A DNA stretch of 64,000 nucleotides from Anaerolineae bacterium (GTDB lineage: Bacteria > Chloroflexota > Anaerolineae > Aggregatilineales > Phototrophicaceae): assembly GCA_022843745.1 (NCBI GenBank), contig JALHNB010000005.1, forward strand, positions 47,382 to 111,381, read 5' to 3'. Every line of letters starts with the position of its first letter. Within the stretch, counting starts at the first letter, position 1. This document shows, in pieces, positions 34,017 to 42,784 of this stretch. The notes under the pieces were generated by a model that did not search any database, was not told the DNA's origin, and worked only from the letters and a program-made list of their open reading frames with translations. Made by a program: the position numbers and the translations under genes.

Positions 34017-34565
34017 TCACGTCGAATGAGTCAAAATCATGTACATGGGGGTTGGCTGTCCGTTCAGCGGCATCCGTGAATCTTTGCGGGTGATGCTAAT
34101 CACTTCCATGTTGCCGGGGTCGCCATCGGTTGTGAAATGTTTTTGCAGCGAAACACCAAGCGGCTCAGAAAAGAGAATGGTGAGCATCATCGCCACCATC
34201 ATCAACGGTAAGCGGTTGAAAGCATCGCGCCTGTTCGTCCCACTCAGGCCGACGATTGCGACCAGACTTGTCAAAAAGCCAGTCGTCAGGCGGCTTGTCC
34301 CGCAGCCGGGGTGAATGGCGAGGCTGTGTTCGCCGCGCTGCATCCGCTGTAAGGCCTCGCGAACGGCTGATTCGACTTCTTCCTGCGGTGCATCCGCAAA
34401 GAGGACAAATCCACGATCCGAACTGCGCCCCATCATCGGGACATTTTTTAAGCGTTTGGAGAGAATATGCACCGTCGCGTGTTCCAGGCCGTGATTGCGG
34501 CGCGTGCGTTTAATCAGAGGGATACTGAGGACGGGTTGTGCCAGTGTTCCGAGTTCTGCTAACAT
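34017..34565 (-). CDS. DUF6391-type protein
   Basis: The 182-residue protein carries NHGLEHATVHILSKR near residue 24, a motif that defines the DUF6391 family seen in Cyanobacteria and Chloroflexota. SDRGFVLFADAPQEEVESAV and HSLAIHPGCGTSRLTTGFL follow, then one or two hydrophobic segments (around 110-145). The H-x3-H pattern (HGLEH) may bind a metal. The function is not known. AAAGG precedes the ATG. It is the first gene of a unit with holA. Confidence 0.8.
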   Translation of the reverse strand: MLAELGTLAQPVLSIPLIKRTRRNHGLEHATVHILSKRLKNVPMMGRSSDRGFVLFADAPQEEVESAVREALQRMQRGEHSLAIHPGCGTSRLTTGFLTSLVAIVGLSGTNRRDAFNRLPLMMVAMMLTILFSEPLGVSLQKHFTTDGDPGNMEVISITRKDSRMPLNGQPTPMYMILTHST

Positions 34566-34683
34566 CTTCGAACCTTTTACTAACTCAATCTCTATTCTAT
34601 CGGACTTCTATCATATAGCGTCAAGCTCTAAATAGCATTAGACTGAGATTGTATTATTTTAACTGTAAAAGGCTGGTTGAACT

Positions 34684-36021
34684 ATGCGACATATACCAAA
34701 GGTGTTTTTTCTCTGTCTTTTCGCTTTTTTGATCATAGGCTTGCCTGTTCTGGCGCAAACCGCTGAACCGATTGAATTTGGGGATACGGTTGAAGGCTCA
34801 CTGACGGAAGATACAGCGTCTATAGAATACACATTCGAAGCGGAACTTGGGGAATACGTCATCGTCACAATGATTGCCGACAATTTTGATGCGTTCCTGC
34901 GCCTGGAAGACTCCAAGGGCAACGAAGTCGCCACAGATGACGACAGTGAGGGCAACCTGAATGCACGTATCGGGCCATTTAAGCTGCCAATCAATGATAC
35001 ATTTACGATTGTTGCCACCAGCTTGAGTGGCACGGCCAGCGGCGATTTTACCGTGAGTCTGGCGACGGCTGAAGTGAGCAGCATTGAATATACTGAAACG
35101 ATTGACGGCGAACTGACGGACAGTGAAGGGGTTGTGACCTACAACTTCAGCGGGCAAGAGGGCGATTCTGTCAGGATCGCAATGGATTCGGAAGATTTCG
35201 ATTCGATTTTACGGCTGTCAAGTGCTGAGAATCCTAGCGTTGTCCTGGTAACAGATGATGACAGCGGTTTCGATTATAACGCGCTGATTGGCCCCTATAC
35301 GCTGCCCGAAACTGGCGAATACACGATTACCGCAACCAGTTTGGATGGCACATCAACGGGTGATTTTACCCTCACATTGACGAAGGTCGAGCTGACTGCG
35401 TTGACCATTGACGAAGAGACTTCGGCGGAATTGACCTCAAGTGAGCCGCTTTATTTCTCGTTCGAAGGGTCAACTGGGCAGGCGATTAATATCCGTGTGG
35501 ACAGCGACGATACCATTGATACGACCCTCAGCCTGTTGGGGCCAGATAATTATCAACTCACAACTGATGATGACAGCGGCGGCAGAATTGACCCGGAAAT
35601 TCGCAGCTATGTTCTCGCTCAGGATGGCCTGTTCACCGTTTTGGTCACACCCTATTCGGACGCGGAAGTTGGCGAATTTACGATTACGGTGACGGAAGTA
35701 GAGCTGCCTTCGCTCGACGATGAGCCGCAGCAGTTGCGTTTGAGCGACAAGCTGACCCAGCAGACCGTCGTTTTCACCGGGGAATCTGGCGAAAAAGTGC
35801 GCCTGAGCTTTGTGCTGAACGATTCTGACTCGACGTTCTCGCCTTCAATTACCGTTACGCAGGCTGGAACATCGCTGACTTATGTGAGTACCAGCACCGT
35901 CAGTGAAGTCACATTTGTGATCGTTGTACCGGAAGACGGCAGTGTCAATGTTCAGATTGATGACTACAGCTATGTTTCCAACGTTGTCACCGCGACACTT
36001 GAACGCCTTTCGGACGAATAG
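34684..36021 (+). CDS. Secreted protein of repeated PPC domains
   Basis: The 445-residue product has a signal peptide (hydrophobic 8-21, cleavage near LAQT) and then tandem pre-peptidase C-terminal-like beta-sandwiches of about 100 residues each, starting near 28, 133 and 237. Each holds an acidic turn (TDDDSEGNLNARIGPF, TDDDSGFDYNALIGPY, TDDDSGGRIDPEIRSY) likely to bind calcium. A fourth, divergent repeat covers about 345-440. No protease domain is present. It is presumably an extracellular structural or binding protein, followed by a strong terminator. Confidence 0.85.
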   Translation: MRHIPKVFFLCLFAFLIIGLPVLAQTAEPIEFGDTVEGSLTEDTASIEYTFEAELGEYVIVTMIADNFDAFLRLEDSKGNEVATDDDSEGNLNARIGPFKLPINDTFTIVATSLSGTASGDFTVSLATAEVSSIEYTETIDGELTDSEGVVTYNFSGQEGDSVRIAMDSEDFDSILRLSSAENPSVVLVTDDDSGFDYNALIGPYTLPETGEYTITATSLDGTSTGDFTLTLTKVELTALTIDEETSAELTSSEPLYFSFEGSTGQAINIRVDSDDTIDTTLSLLGPDNYQLTTDDDSGGRIDPEIRSYVLAQDGLFTVLVTPYSDAEVGEFTITVTEVELPSLDDEPQQLRLSDKLTQQTVVFTGESGEKVRLSFVLNDSDSTFSPSITVTQAGTSLTYVSTSTVSEVTFVIVVPEDGSVNVQIDDYSYVSNVVTATLERLSDE

Positions 36022-36032
36022 GTGATTAACAG

Positions 36033-36083
36033 GTTTGGGAAGATGGGGTTTGCCCGATCTTCCCAAACGAGCGTTTCTTTTTT
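36033..36083 (+). terminator. Strong rho-independent terminator after the PPC gene
   Basis: GTTTGGGAAGA (36033-36043) and TCTTCCCAAAC (36058-36068) are perfect 11-bp arms with a GGG/CCC mini-stem in the loop, followed by a T-rich tail ending in TTTCTTTTTT. Confidence 0.85.
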
Positions 36084-36089
36084 ATAACC

Positions 36090-36121
36090 AGGCCGTCAAC
36101 TGATCGTCATGTTGGCGGCCT
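36090..36121. terminator. Second hairpin between the two secreted-protein genes
   Basis: AGGCCGTCAAC and GTTGGCGGCCT form an 11-bp stem with one G-T wobble around a 10-nt loop. There is no T-tract, so it may be a reverse-strand or auxiliary structure. Confidence 0.5.
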
Positions 36122-36158
36122 TATGCGTCACGCGCCAGAACTCGGCACCCTGTAAAAT

Positions 36159-36184
36159 GTAAGAATAAGCAAAAATATTCTTAC
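36159..36184 (+). promoter_or_regulatory. Inverted repeat upstream of the PA14-SH3 gene
   Basis: GTAAGAATA (36159-36167) and TATTCTTAC (36176-36184) are perfect 9-bp arms 8 nt apart. They sit directly after a TAAAAT that could be a -10 box (36153-36158) and 14 bp before the start codon. It may be an operator or a leader hairpin that hides the ribosome site. Confidence 0.5.
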
Positions 36185-36197
36185 GTGGGGGCTTCCA

Positions 36198-37406
36198 ATG
36201 AAACGTGTACTCGGATTAATCGTTGGATTGGTTTTCTTACTGGCGATAGGTGTACCTGCGTCAGCGCAGAGCAGTACATGGGAAGCCGCGTATTTCAGCA
36301 ATCCCTCACTGCTCGGCCCGCCCACGCTCATTCTGACCGAAAACACGCCTTCGCACGAGTGGGGCGCAGGCTCTCCGGACATCAATATTCCCGTAGACAA
36401 TTTTTCGGCGCGTTGGTCAACGACAGCTTATGTCAACGCCGGGACATATCAGATCAGCGTGCGTGCCGACGATGGTGTGCGCGTGCTGGTGGACGGTGTA
36501 CTGTATATTGACCAATTTATCCCCTCACCGGGCAATTTTTATCAGGTAGCCGTCAATCTGGTCGCGGGAAATCACACGTTTGTCGTGGAGTATTTCGAAG
36601 CGGGTGGCCTGGCCTATCTCGCCTACAACTTCACCCAGCTTGGCACGAATCCACCCCCAGGCAGCGGCGCAACGGCAACGGTCACGGCTTACTTTTTGAA
36701 TGTACGCAGTGTGCCGAACGCCGCAGCGCCCATTCTCACGCGGATCAGCCGGGGCGAAACATATGCCGTCGTCGGACGGAACGCCGTTAATTCGTGGCTG
36801 CAACTCAATGTAAATGGGATTATTGGCTGGGTGAACAGCAACTATGTCACCGCTTATAACCTCGGCGGTGTGCCGATCACCGATGGCAGCGGCGGGACAT
36901 ATCCCACCCCTGTTCCACCGCCACCTGTTGGCGCGTCGGTCACAGTGGTTACGGCGCTGCTCAATGTGCGCAATATTCCAAATCCGTTTTCAGGGCAGGT
37001 TTTGACGCGCATTGGATATGGGCAAAGTTACTCATTAATTGGGCGTAATGCCGATGCCAGTTGGCTGCAAGTGAATGCGAATGGGATTATCGGTTGGGTG
37101 AACAGCAGCTATGTGACGGCTTACAATCTCGGCAGCGTGCCGATCACTGACCCCGGCACGAACCCTTCGCCACCCCCGACTTCCAGCGCTTTTGGCACGG
37201 TGACGGCTTATTTTCTGAATGTACGCAGCCTGCCGAATGCCTACGCGCCGCGCCTGACCATCATCAGCCGGGGACAGACCTATCCTGTTATCGGGCGAAC
37301 CTACGATAGCTCCTGGGTGCAGATTAACGTCAATGGCGTTGTCGGTTGGGTCAATCGTGGCTGGATGGGTGTGACCAATCTCGGCAGCGTCCCGGTGACA
37401 GGGTAG
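36198..37406 (+). CDS. Secreted PA14-like/SH3 repeat protein
   Basis: The 402-residue protein has a signal peptide (LVGLVFLLAIGVPASAQ), a PA14-like beta-sandwich at about 27-150 (WEAAYFSNPSLLGPPTLI, YQISVRADDGVRVLVDGV, AGNHTFVVEYFEAGG) and three SH3-type repeats at about 158-235, 250-325 and 335-402. Each SH3 repeat shows LNVR(S/N)(V/I/L)PN, GxxYxxIGR and GWVN. Pro-rich linkers join them. PA14 domains often bind glycans, so this is likely a surface or wall-associated binding protein. Confidence 0.85.
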   Translation: MKRVLGLIVGLVFLLAIGVPASAQSSTWEAAYFSNPSLLGPPTLILTENTPSHEWGAGSPDINIPVDNFSARWSTTAYVNAGTYQISVRADDGVRVLVDGVLYIDQFIPSPGNFYQVAVNLVAGNHTFVVEYFEAGGLAYLAYNFTQLGTNPPPGSGATATVTAYFLNVRSVPNAAAPILTRISRGETYAVVGRNAVNSWLQLNVNGIIGWVNSNYVTAYNLGGVPITDGSGGTYPTPVPPPPVGASVTVVTALLNVRNIPNPFSGQVLTRIGYGQSYSLIGRNADASWLQVNANGIIGWVNSSYVTAYNLGSVPITDPGTNPSPPPTSSAFGTVTAYFLNVRSLPNAYAPRLTIISRGQTYPVIGRTYDSSWVQINVNGVVGWVNRGWMGVTNLGSVPVTG

Positions 37407-37408
37407 AA

Positions 37409-37619
37409 AGCTTGTCAGCTTGTCAGCTTGTCAGCGAAAACAAAGTGCTGAATTTAAAGTGCGTGGGTATTGAAACGAGTTGAAAGACGCATGTTTTCAT
37501 GAGGGCGCATCGCCATGCGCCCTTACAAATCGTTCATCTTGTATTTTACTCAGCACTCAGGACTTTATACTCAGCACTAAAGAGGCTGACAAGCTGACTG
37601 GCTGAGACGCTGACAAGCT
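37409..37619. repeat. Nested composite repeat block between convergent genes
   Basis: The left edge is AGCTTGTC in three tandem copies (37409-37432); the right edge is GCTGACAAGCT in opposite orientation (37585-37619). Inside, AAGTGCTGA faces two TCAGCACT copies. At the centre AGGGCGCAT and ATGCGCCCT form a hairpin (37502-37525). Three repeat families are thus nested symmetrically and fill the whole gap between two convergent stop codons. Confidence 0.65.
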
Positions 37620-37620
37620 A

Positions 37621-39525
37621 TCACGTTGTTGGCTGACTCAAACGTGAATCGGCAGGGTTGACCTGAATCACTGCACCCCAGGGGGAATATTGTCGTTTAA
37701 AATCATCGCGCCGGATAACCTGCCCGTTGGCATCCAGAATTTCGCGGGTGACGACTACGTAAGCACCCTCAGCAGGCCAATCGACCCAGCGCTCCTGCCC
37801 CAGACCAATATCCTCATTACCGACATAGGTTGTCTCGCGCGGCGCAAGCACATTGCTGACGGTTGGCCCCTGCTTGACCACCTGACGACCCGGATTGGTG
37901 CTGTAGAAGCGGAATTGTACACTTTGGTCAGCCGGAAAAATTGACGTTTCGATCAGCAGGTGATAGGACGTATCGTTGATAAATTTATAATCCAGGCTGG
38001 CTTCACCGAGCGCGGGATCGCCCTGATAAATGGCGGCATCCATGCCCATGCCCTCGCCTTTTTCGTAATAGCCGACGCGATAGCCGTGCGAATGCCATTC
38101 GGTCATTGGGTATCCGGCGTAAAACGCGGCCTGGAATACGGTGGTGCTGACCTGGCAAACGCCGCCGCCCACGCCTTTAATCGTCCGATCTCCGTAAATG
38201 ACGAAGCCCTCGGCAAAACCTTCTTCCGGGCTGATATTGCCGAGCAGCGTATTGAACGAAAATTCCTCACCGGGCGCGATGATGAGGCCATCAAAACGCT
38301 GCGCCGCCTCGATAACATTGTTGATTCGATTCTGAGTCGAACCCACGTAAAAGGTCGTGGCCTGCGACACCATCTCCGTGATCCCCAATTCCGCCGCTGT
38401 AATGCCTTCGTGATAGGGTGAGAGCGTGTAATTGAAGGCCATGCTCACCTGCCGCGCATTCACATCGGTGCTAAAAATTGCTGTTTCCAGTCGTGTGAGA
38501 GTTTGATCCACATTGAGCGAACGCCCGTTTGCGCCCGGCTCGAAAACTTCCAGTTGGCGGGTATCGTCATTAAAGTGGAAACGCGCGTTTTGCGGCTGTG
38601 TGATAAGACCCGGCGCGAGATTTTCCAGGAACGAGCGAAAAGCGTTGACATTGATGCCCACATCATAGGTCATTGTGCCGTCAGGGTTATAAACAGGTTC
38701 GACGGTCAACAGCGCGGCGATCTGGTCGGGCGTTGCCGTCCAGGGGCCAAGCGGTGCGCCATCTGGATTATCTGCGACCAGCGTGACCGAGGTCGAAATC
38801 GCGGCGCGGGCTTTGGCTGCTGCTGCTTCGGTATCCCATACCAAAGGCAGCGATTCTTTAATCGTCAGCGGAATTTCGCCGCCGGTATCCATCCGCAATA
38901 TAGCCGTATCAAGCTGTGTGAGCATGGCTGGAACATCGACTACTCGCCCACTTGATCCGGGCGTGGCGGTTACAAACAGGCCATTGATGTCGAGAGTGGC
39001 ATCCACTGCTGGACGATTGATCTCATGCGCAATCTCCAGAAGGCGGGCGGCGGCTACATTTTGATCGTAACGAATGATCGGCGAAATATTACGCCCGTTA
39101 AACCAGATACTCGCCTGCTCGACCAGATTGAAAATGACGTTGCTGTCGTGTCCGGCGGCAATCGCTTCATCGACTGTCGCGTCAACATCCAGCGACACGC
39201 CCAGATCGCCCGCCGTGAACTGCCAGAATTTGTCGCCATCACGGAAGGTAAAAATGGCATCCTTGTCGTAGCTGAACGCCTGAGTCAGCGCTGTAGCGGC
39301 ATCATTGCGGGTCATGCTGCCCACGTTGACACGCCCGACCCATACGCTGGGCAGAATTTTGCTGGCGAACTGCATCTGAACAATGCCGACAAAAATTACC
39401 AAAAGCAGCACAAGCAGAACACAGCCTGTGATAAAAAGCACGGGAAGCCGAATCAGCCAGGGGTTGAGTCGCGATTGAGGTGGGGTTTTGTTAAACGGGT
39501 AACTCGTCATGACCGCCGCTTTCAA
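37621..39525 (-). CDS. VanW-family wall protein with peptidoglycan-binding-like domains
   Basis: The 634-residue product has one N-terminal transmembrane helix (about 28-52). Two extracellular PG_binding_4-like domains follow (about 70-200 and 245-370). A VanW domain lies at about 395-545 with EEFSFNTLLGNISPEEGF and GVGGGVCQVSTTVFQAAFYA, and a short beta-rich C-terminus ends the protein. Such proteins are common in monoderm and Chloroflexota genomes and are tied to the cell wall, although their activity is not settled. The TTG at 39525 has GGAG close by; the ATG at 39510 is an alternative start. Confidence 0.85.
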   Translation of the reverse strand: MKAAVMTSYPFNKTPPQSRLNPWLIRLPVLFITGCVLLVLLLVIFVGIVQMQFASKILPSVWVGRVNVGSMTRNDAATALTQAFSYDKDAIFTFRDGDKFWQFTAGDLGVSLDVDATVDEAIAAGHDSNVIFNLVEQASIWFNGRNISPIIRYDQNVAAARLLEIAHEINRPAVDATLDINGLFVTATPGSSGRVVDVPAMLTQLDTAILRMDTGGEIPLTIKESLPLVWDTEAAAAKARAAISTSVTLVADNPDGAPLGPWTATPDQIAALLTVEPVYNPDGTMTYDVGINVNAFRSFLENLAPGLITQPQNARFHFNDDTRQLEVFEPGANGRSLNVDQTLTRLETAIFSTDVNARQVSMAFNYTLSPYHEGITAAELGITEMVSQATTFYVGSTQNRINNVIEAAQRFDGLIIAPGEEFSFNTLLGNISPEEGFAEGFVIYGDRTIKGVGGGVCQVSTTVFQAAFYAGYPMTEWHSHGYRVGYYEKGEGMGMDAAIYQGDPALGEASLDYKFINDTSYHLLIETSIFPADQSVQFRFYSTNPGRQVVKQGPTVSNVLAPRETTYVGNEDIGLGQERWVDWPAEGAYVVVTREILDANGQVIRRDDFKRQYSPWGAVIQVNPADSRLSQPTT

Positions 39526-39622
39526 AAATCTCCGTGATCTTGAATTGTCCCATTATACTATTTCGGGATTTCAGGGGTAGGGATGAATACGATTGTGAGA
39601 TTTCAGGGATAGGGCTGAGAAA

Positions 39623-40294
39623 TCAAGGGGTTGGATCTTCATAACCTGGAAACACCAGCGGGTCTGGCAGATGATTTAGCGCTGTCACGTCAACGGGGAT
39701 GTCATCTATGGTCAGGCTGCCCAGGAGTTCGGGCAGCAAAGGCCGCAGACGATCCGACTGATTTTCTGGTAAGCTGATGTGGCAGACAACCATGTGGCTG
39801 CCGTCTGATAAACCCATCGCCAGCAAGAGCGTCACCGTTCCATCGCGATTGTTCAGCAGATAATAGGCCGCGTCGTGGTGATCCCAATCGAAAGCGATGG
39901 GTTCGCTCACAAGTGCATTGCCCACATAGTTCGGGTCAGCCATGACCTGTTTCAGCATCTTCCAGGCGATATTCCCACCTTCCGAACTGCTTATATCGAC
40001 ATCACTTGGTTGGCGGATGAACACATGAATCAGAATGCCTTCCAGTACGCCACCTGTTTCGGGTTTGCCCATATGTTCGGTCAGAACGATGCCCGAATCC
40101 ATGTTATAGGTTTCCCAACCATATGGAATTTTGATCTTTAAGCCGATGCCTGTGCCTTCATGAACGGCCCAACCGTCGAAAGGCGTGGGGGATAAATCCG
40201 GTGTCTGCGGAATGATCGTTGAGGATTGAGTAGCGGATATTTGACACCCCGCTATGCACACAATAACGACCAATACCAGAAATTTCAACATCAT
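39623..40294 (-). CDS. Putative lipoprotein, unknown function
   Basis: The 223-residue protein starts with a lipoprotein signal peptide (KFLVLVVIVCIAGC, lipobox I-A-G-C, lipidated Cys at about 17), then a Ser/Thr/Pro-rich tether. Residues about 40-210 form an alpha/beta domain with GIGLKIKIPYGWETYN, resembling small secreted proteins of the PsbP/DUF-type 'stress protein' fold, but I cannot name a family with confidence. It stands alone between murJ and the VanW gene. Confidence 0.7.
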   Translation of the reverse strand: MMLKFLVLVVIVCIAGCQISATQSSTIIPQTPDLSPTPFDGWAVHEGTGIGLKIKIPYGWETYNMDSGIVLTEHMGKPETGGVLEGILIHVFIRQPSDVDISSSEGGNIAWKMLKQVMADPNYVGNALVSEPIAFDWDHHDAAYYLLNNRDGTVTLLLAMGLSDGSHMVVCHISLPENQSDRLRPLLPELLGSLTIDDIPVDVTALNHLPDPLVFPGYEDPTP

Positions 40295-40403
40295 GTGGAC
40301 AACTAATAAATTCCATTAAACATCTCGAAAACGATGTCATTATTGACAATATTCATCATGCTAACACGACTCAAGATGGATCGTGCAAACGCTTAACGAT
40401 TTC

Positions 40404-42071
40404 TCATGATCTTCCGAGCCGCCGCCTGATCCTATCGCTTAACCACCCAAGCTCTTCAATCCCGAACAGTAAAGCCAGCAGTAAATAAACCAAAACGCTT
40501 ATTCCGCCGCTGAATCCGACGACAATAATTTCGCGTATCAGGCTGCTCGTGCCGATCCAGGTCAGCAGTTGCGAAGTTGTAAAAGCCGCCACAGCGCCCA
40601 TCGTGATCGCCGCCACAGCCGCTTTGCCAGTGGTAAGCAGCAGACGCTGTTTGCCCAGCCCGTTCATACGCCGCGCCAGCAAATAAGCGGAAACCGTCGC
40701 GTGAATAATATGCTTGAGGCTGTCGGCGATCATCAGGGAAAAAAGGCCATATCGAGGGAAAAGCACAATCGCCGCGATCATGTAAATCGTCAGGCTCAAC
40801 AGCCCGATGAGCGCGGGCGTGAGCGAGTCCTGCCGAGCATAAAAGGCGTATACGAGCAGTAAATCGAGCGCGGCAAATGGCAGGCCAATCAGGTAGAGGC
40901 GCAGCGCCAATGTGGTAATCGCGGTATCCGTGACCACAAACGCGCCATGCTGGAATAACAGGGCGACAATCGGCGTTGCCAGTACGAACAGGCCAATCGT
41001 TGCCGGCAAAATCAACGTGATCGCCAGCCGGAGCCCCAGACCCAGCGTATCGCGAAATGCGGCACGGCCTTCAGCGGTCAGAATGACGGCCTGGCGGGAG
41101 AGGGTCGGTAAAATGGCGATACTGATGGCGGTAGCGATTAAGCCTTGTGGGAATTGGATCAAAGTCGTCGCCAGATCCATGTGGCTGATGCTGCCCTCAC
41201 CGGTCTGGCTGGCTAGGTTGTAGCTGAAGGTGCGGATTACCAGCGTATCGAGGATGAGTGAAAACATCACGGGTGTATACAGGGTCGCGATACGACCCAG
41301 CGCGGGATGCCGCAAATTTAAGGATATGCGAAAATCGGTTCCGCGAAGCCCTGGCAGTTGGAGCGCAAGCTGTGCCAACGCACCCACCAACCAGCCTAAA
41401 GCGACGATGACAACCCCTTCTGGTGGACGTGCTGCACGCCAGATAACGCCGCTGCTGCTCAGGACAGGCAGAATTTGCGGCGGTGGCGCAAATAGCAGCG
41501 AAATCAGCACGATGCTGCCGTTAAAAACGACTCCGGCAAAGGCAGGCCAGGTAAAGGTTCGCAGCGCGTAAAGCGTACCGCTGAGGACGGCGAACAGGCT
41601 GAGGAAAATGAGCGCAGGTGCGGTGAGGCGCAGCAGATGGGTCGCCAGATCGAGCGTCGAAGGATCGTAGCCACCGCCGACAAACTGGACGACCTGGGGA
41701 GCGAAAATTTCCAGCACCAGTACCAGCACCGCCAGAATGAGCGTGACCAGACTGAGCAGCACCGATACCAATCGCCACAATTCAACGCGGCCTTTGACCG
41801 TGACCACTTCACTTAAGACCGGAATAATGGCGCTGTTGACGTGACCGCCAATCAGCAGATCGTAGAGCGCTTTAGGGACGATGACGGCGACGCGGAACGC
41901 ATCCGATGCACCCGACGCACCGAATAGATTTGTCAGGACGACTTCGCGCGCCAACCCCAGCATACGGCTGGCAATATTGCCCAGCGCCAGTACACCTGTC
42001 GCGCGGGCGACCCCGGCAGCTTCAATCTGGCTTTCGGTTGGTATTTCAGCAGGTGCAGCGTCAGCAGTCAT
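40404..42071 (-). CDS. murJ: Lipid II flippase MurJ
   Basis: MurJ moves lipid II across the membrane for peptidoglycan synthesis. The 555-residue protein has about fourteen membrane helices and the MurJ signatures GNIASRMLGLAREVVLTNLFG near the N-terminus (the SRxLGxxRE loop), SDAFRVAVIVPKALYDLL, and FPQGLIATAISIAILPTLSR at the centre. The N-terminal 22 residues are a soluble tail. It begins 15 bp after the nucleotidyltransferase gene on the same strand. Confidence 0.92.
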   Translation of the reverse strand: MTADAAPAEIPTESQIEAAGVARATGVLALGNIASRMLGLAREVVLTNLFGASGASDAFRVAVIVPKALYDLLIGGHVNSAIIPVLSEVVTVKGRVELWRLVSVLLSLVTLILAVLVLVLEIFAPQVVQFVGGGYDPSTLDLATHLLRLTAPALIFLSLFAVLSGTLYALRTFTWPAFAGVVFNGSIVLISLLFAPPPQILPVLSSSGVIWRAARPPEGVVIVALGWLVGALAQLALQLPGLRGTDFRISLNLRHPALGRIATLYTPVMFSLILDTLVIRTFSYNLASQTGEGSISHMDLATTLIQFPQGLIATAISIAILPTLSRQAVILTAEGRAAFRDTLGLGLRLAITLILPATIGLFVLATPIVALLFQHGAFVVTDTAITTLALRLYLIGLPFAALDLLLVYAFYARQDSLTPALIGLLSLTIYMIAAIVLFPRYGLFSLMIADSLKHIIHATVSAYLLARRMNGLGKQRLLLTTGKAAVAAITMGAVAAFTTSQLLTWIGTSSLIREIIVVGFSGGISVLVYLLLALLFGIEELGWLSDRIRRRLGRS

Positions 42072-42086
42072 AGGTCGATTCTCGTC

Positions 42087-42560
42087 TCAGGGCAATGCTT
42101 TGACACGTGCGATCAGGTTAGAGGTGCTGTGGTCGGGTAGATAATCAATAAGCATAATCTGACCGCCATAGGATTCGACCAATGCGCGTTCCGGTAAGGG
42201 CTTGTGCGCATAATCACCACCCTTGACGTAAATATCCGGCTTGATGGCGCGAATGAGATTTTCGGCAGTGTCCTCATCAAAGATTATAACGGCTGTGATT
42301 GGGGCTAAGGCAGCTAATAGCCGAGCGCGTTCCCCGGCTGGGATCAGCGGTCTACCAATACCCTTTAAGCGAAGTGTGCTGGTATCACCATTGAGTCCCA
42401 GGTAAAGCGCATCACCTAATCCACGCGCCTTTTCAAGATAATCCAGATGACCAACATGCAGCAGGTCGAAGTGACCGTTGGTGAAAACCAGTTTTTGGCC
42501 CGTGCGCTGCAACTGTTTACGGCGTTCGAGGGCTTCTTCTAATGTCAGATGTTCGCCCAT
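42087..42560 (-). CDS. rfaE2: RfaE2/HldE-type nucleotidyltransferase
   Basis: The 157-residue protein is a cytidylyltransferase-fold enzyme with VFTNGHFDLLHVGHLDYL (the HxGH nucleotide site), GLNGDTSTLRLKG and IFDEDTAENLIRAIKPDIYVKGGDY, matching ADP-heptose-forming RfaE2 domains. It would activate a heptose 1-phosphate or related sugar with ATP. The kinase half (RfaE1) is not fused or adjacent. The ATG at 42560 has AGGA four bases before it; an ATG at 42575 has no site. It lies 15 bp before murJ. Confidence 0.85.
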   Translation of the reverse strand: MGEHLTLEEALERRKQLQRTGQKLVFTNGHFDLLHVGHLDYLEKARGLGDALYLGLNGDTSTLRLKGIGRPLIPAGERARLLAALAPITAVIIFDEDTAENLIRAIKPDIYVKGGDYAHKPLPERALVESYGGQIMLIDYLPDHSTSNLIARVKALP

Positions 42561-42784
42561 TTCGTCCTTGAGCATGATTAAATTGGCGTATTCTAGCAGT
42601 CCTATTCGACAGCGAACAGTGTATCTCGGTGTGTTCGAATATTGATTCGCCTAGCCTCGCCGACAAAGTTTATGAAAATTAATTGAACTTTTGTCTTTTG
42701 CAAGGAAAATAGGATTAATCTGATAACATCAGACTTGATGGTAGGTGATTCAGTCAACACTGGGATTCGCAGGAGATCATGAAG

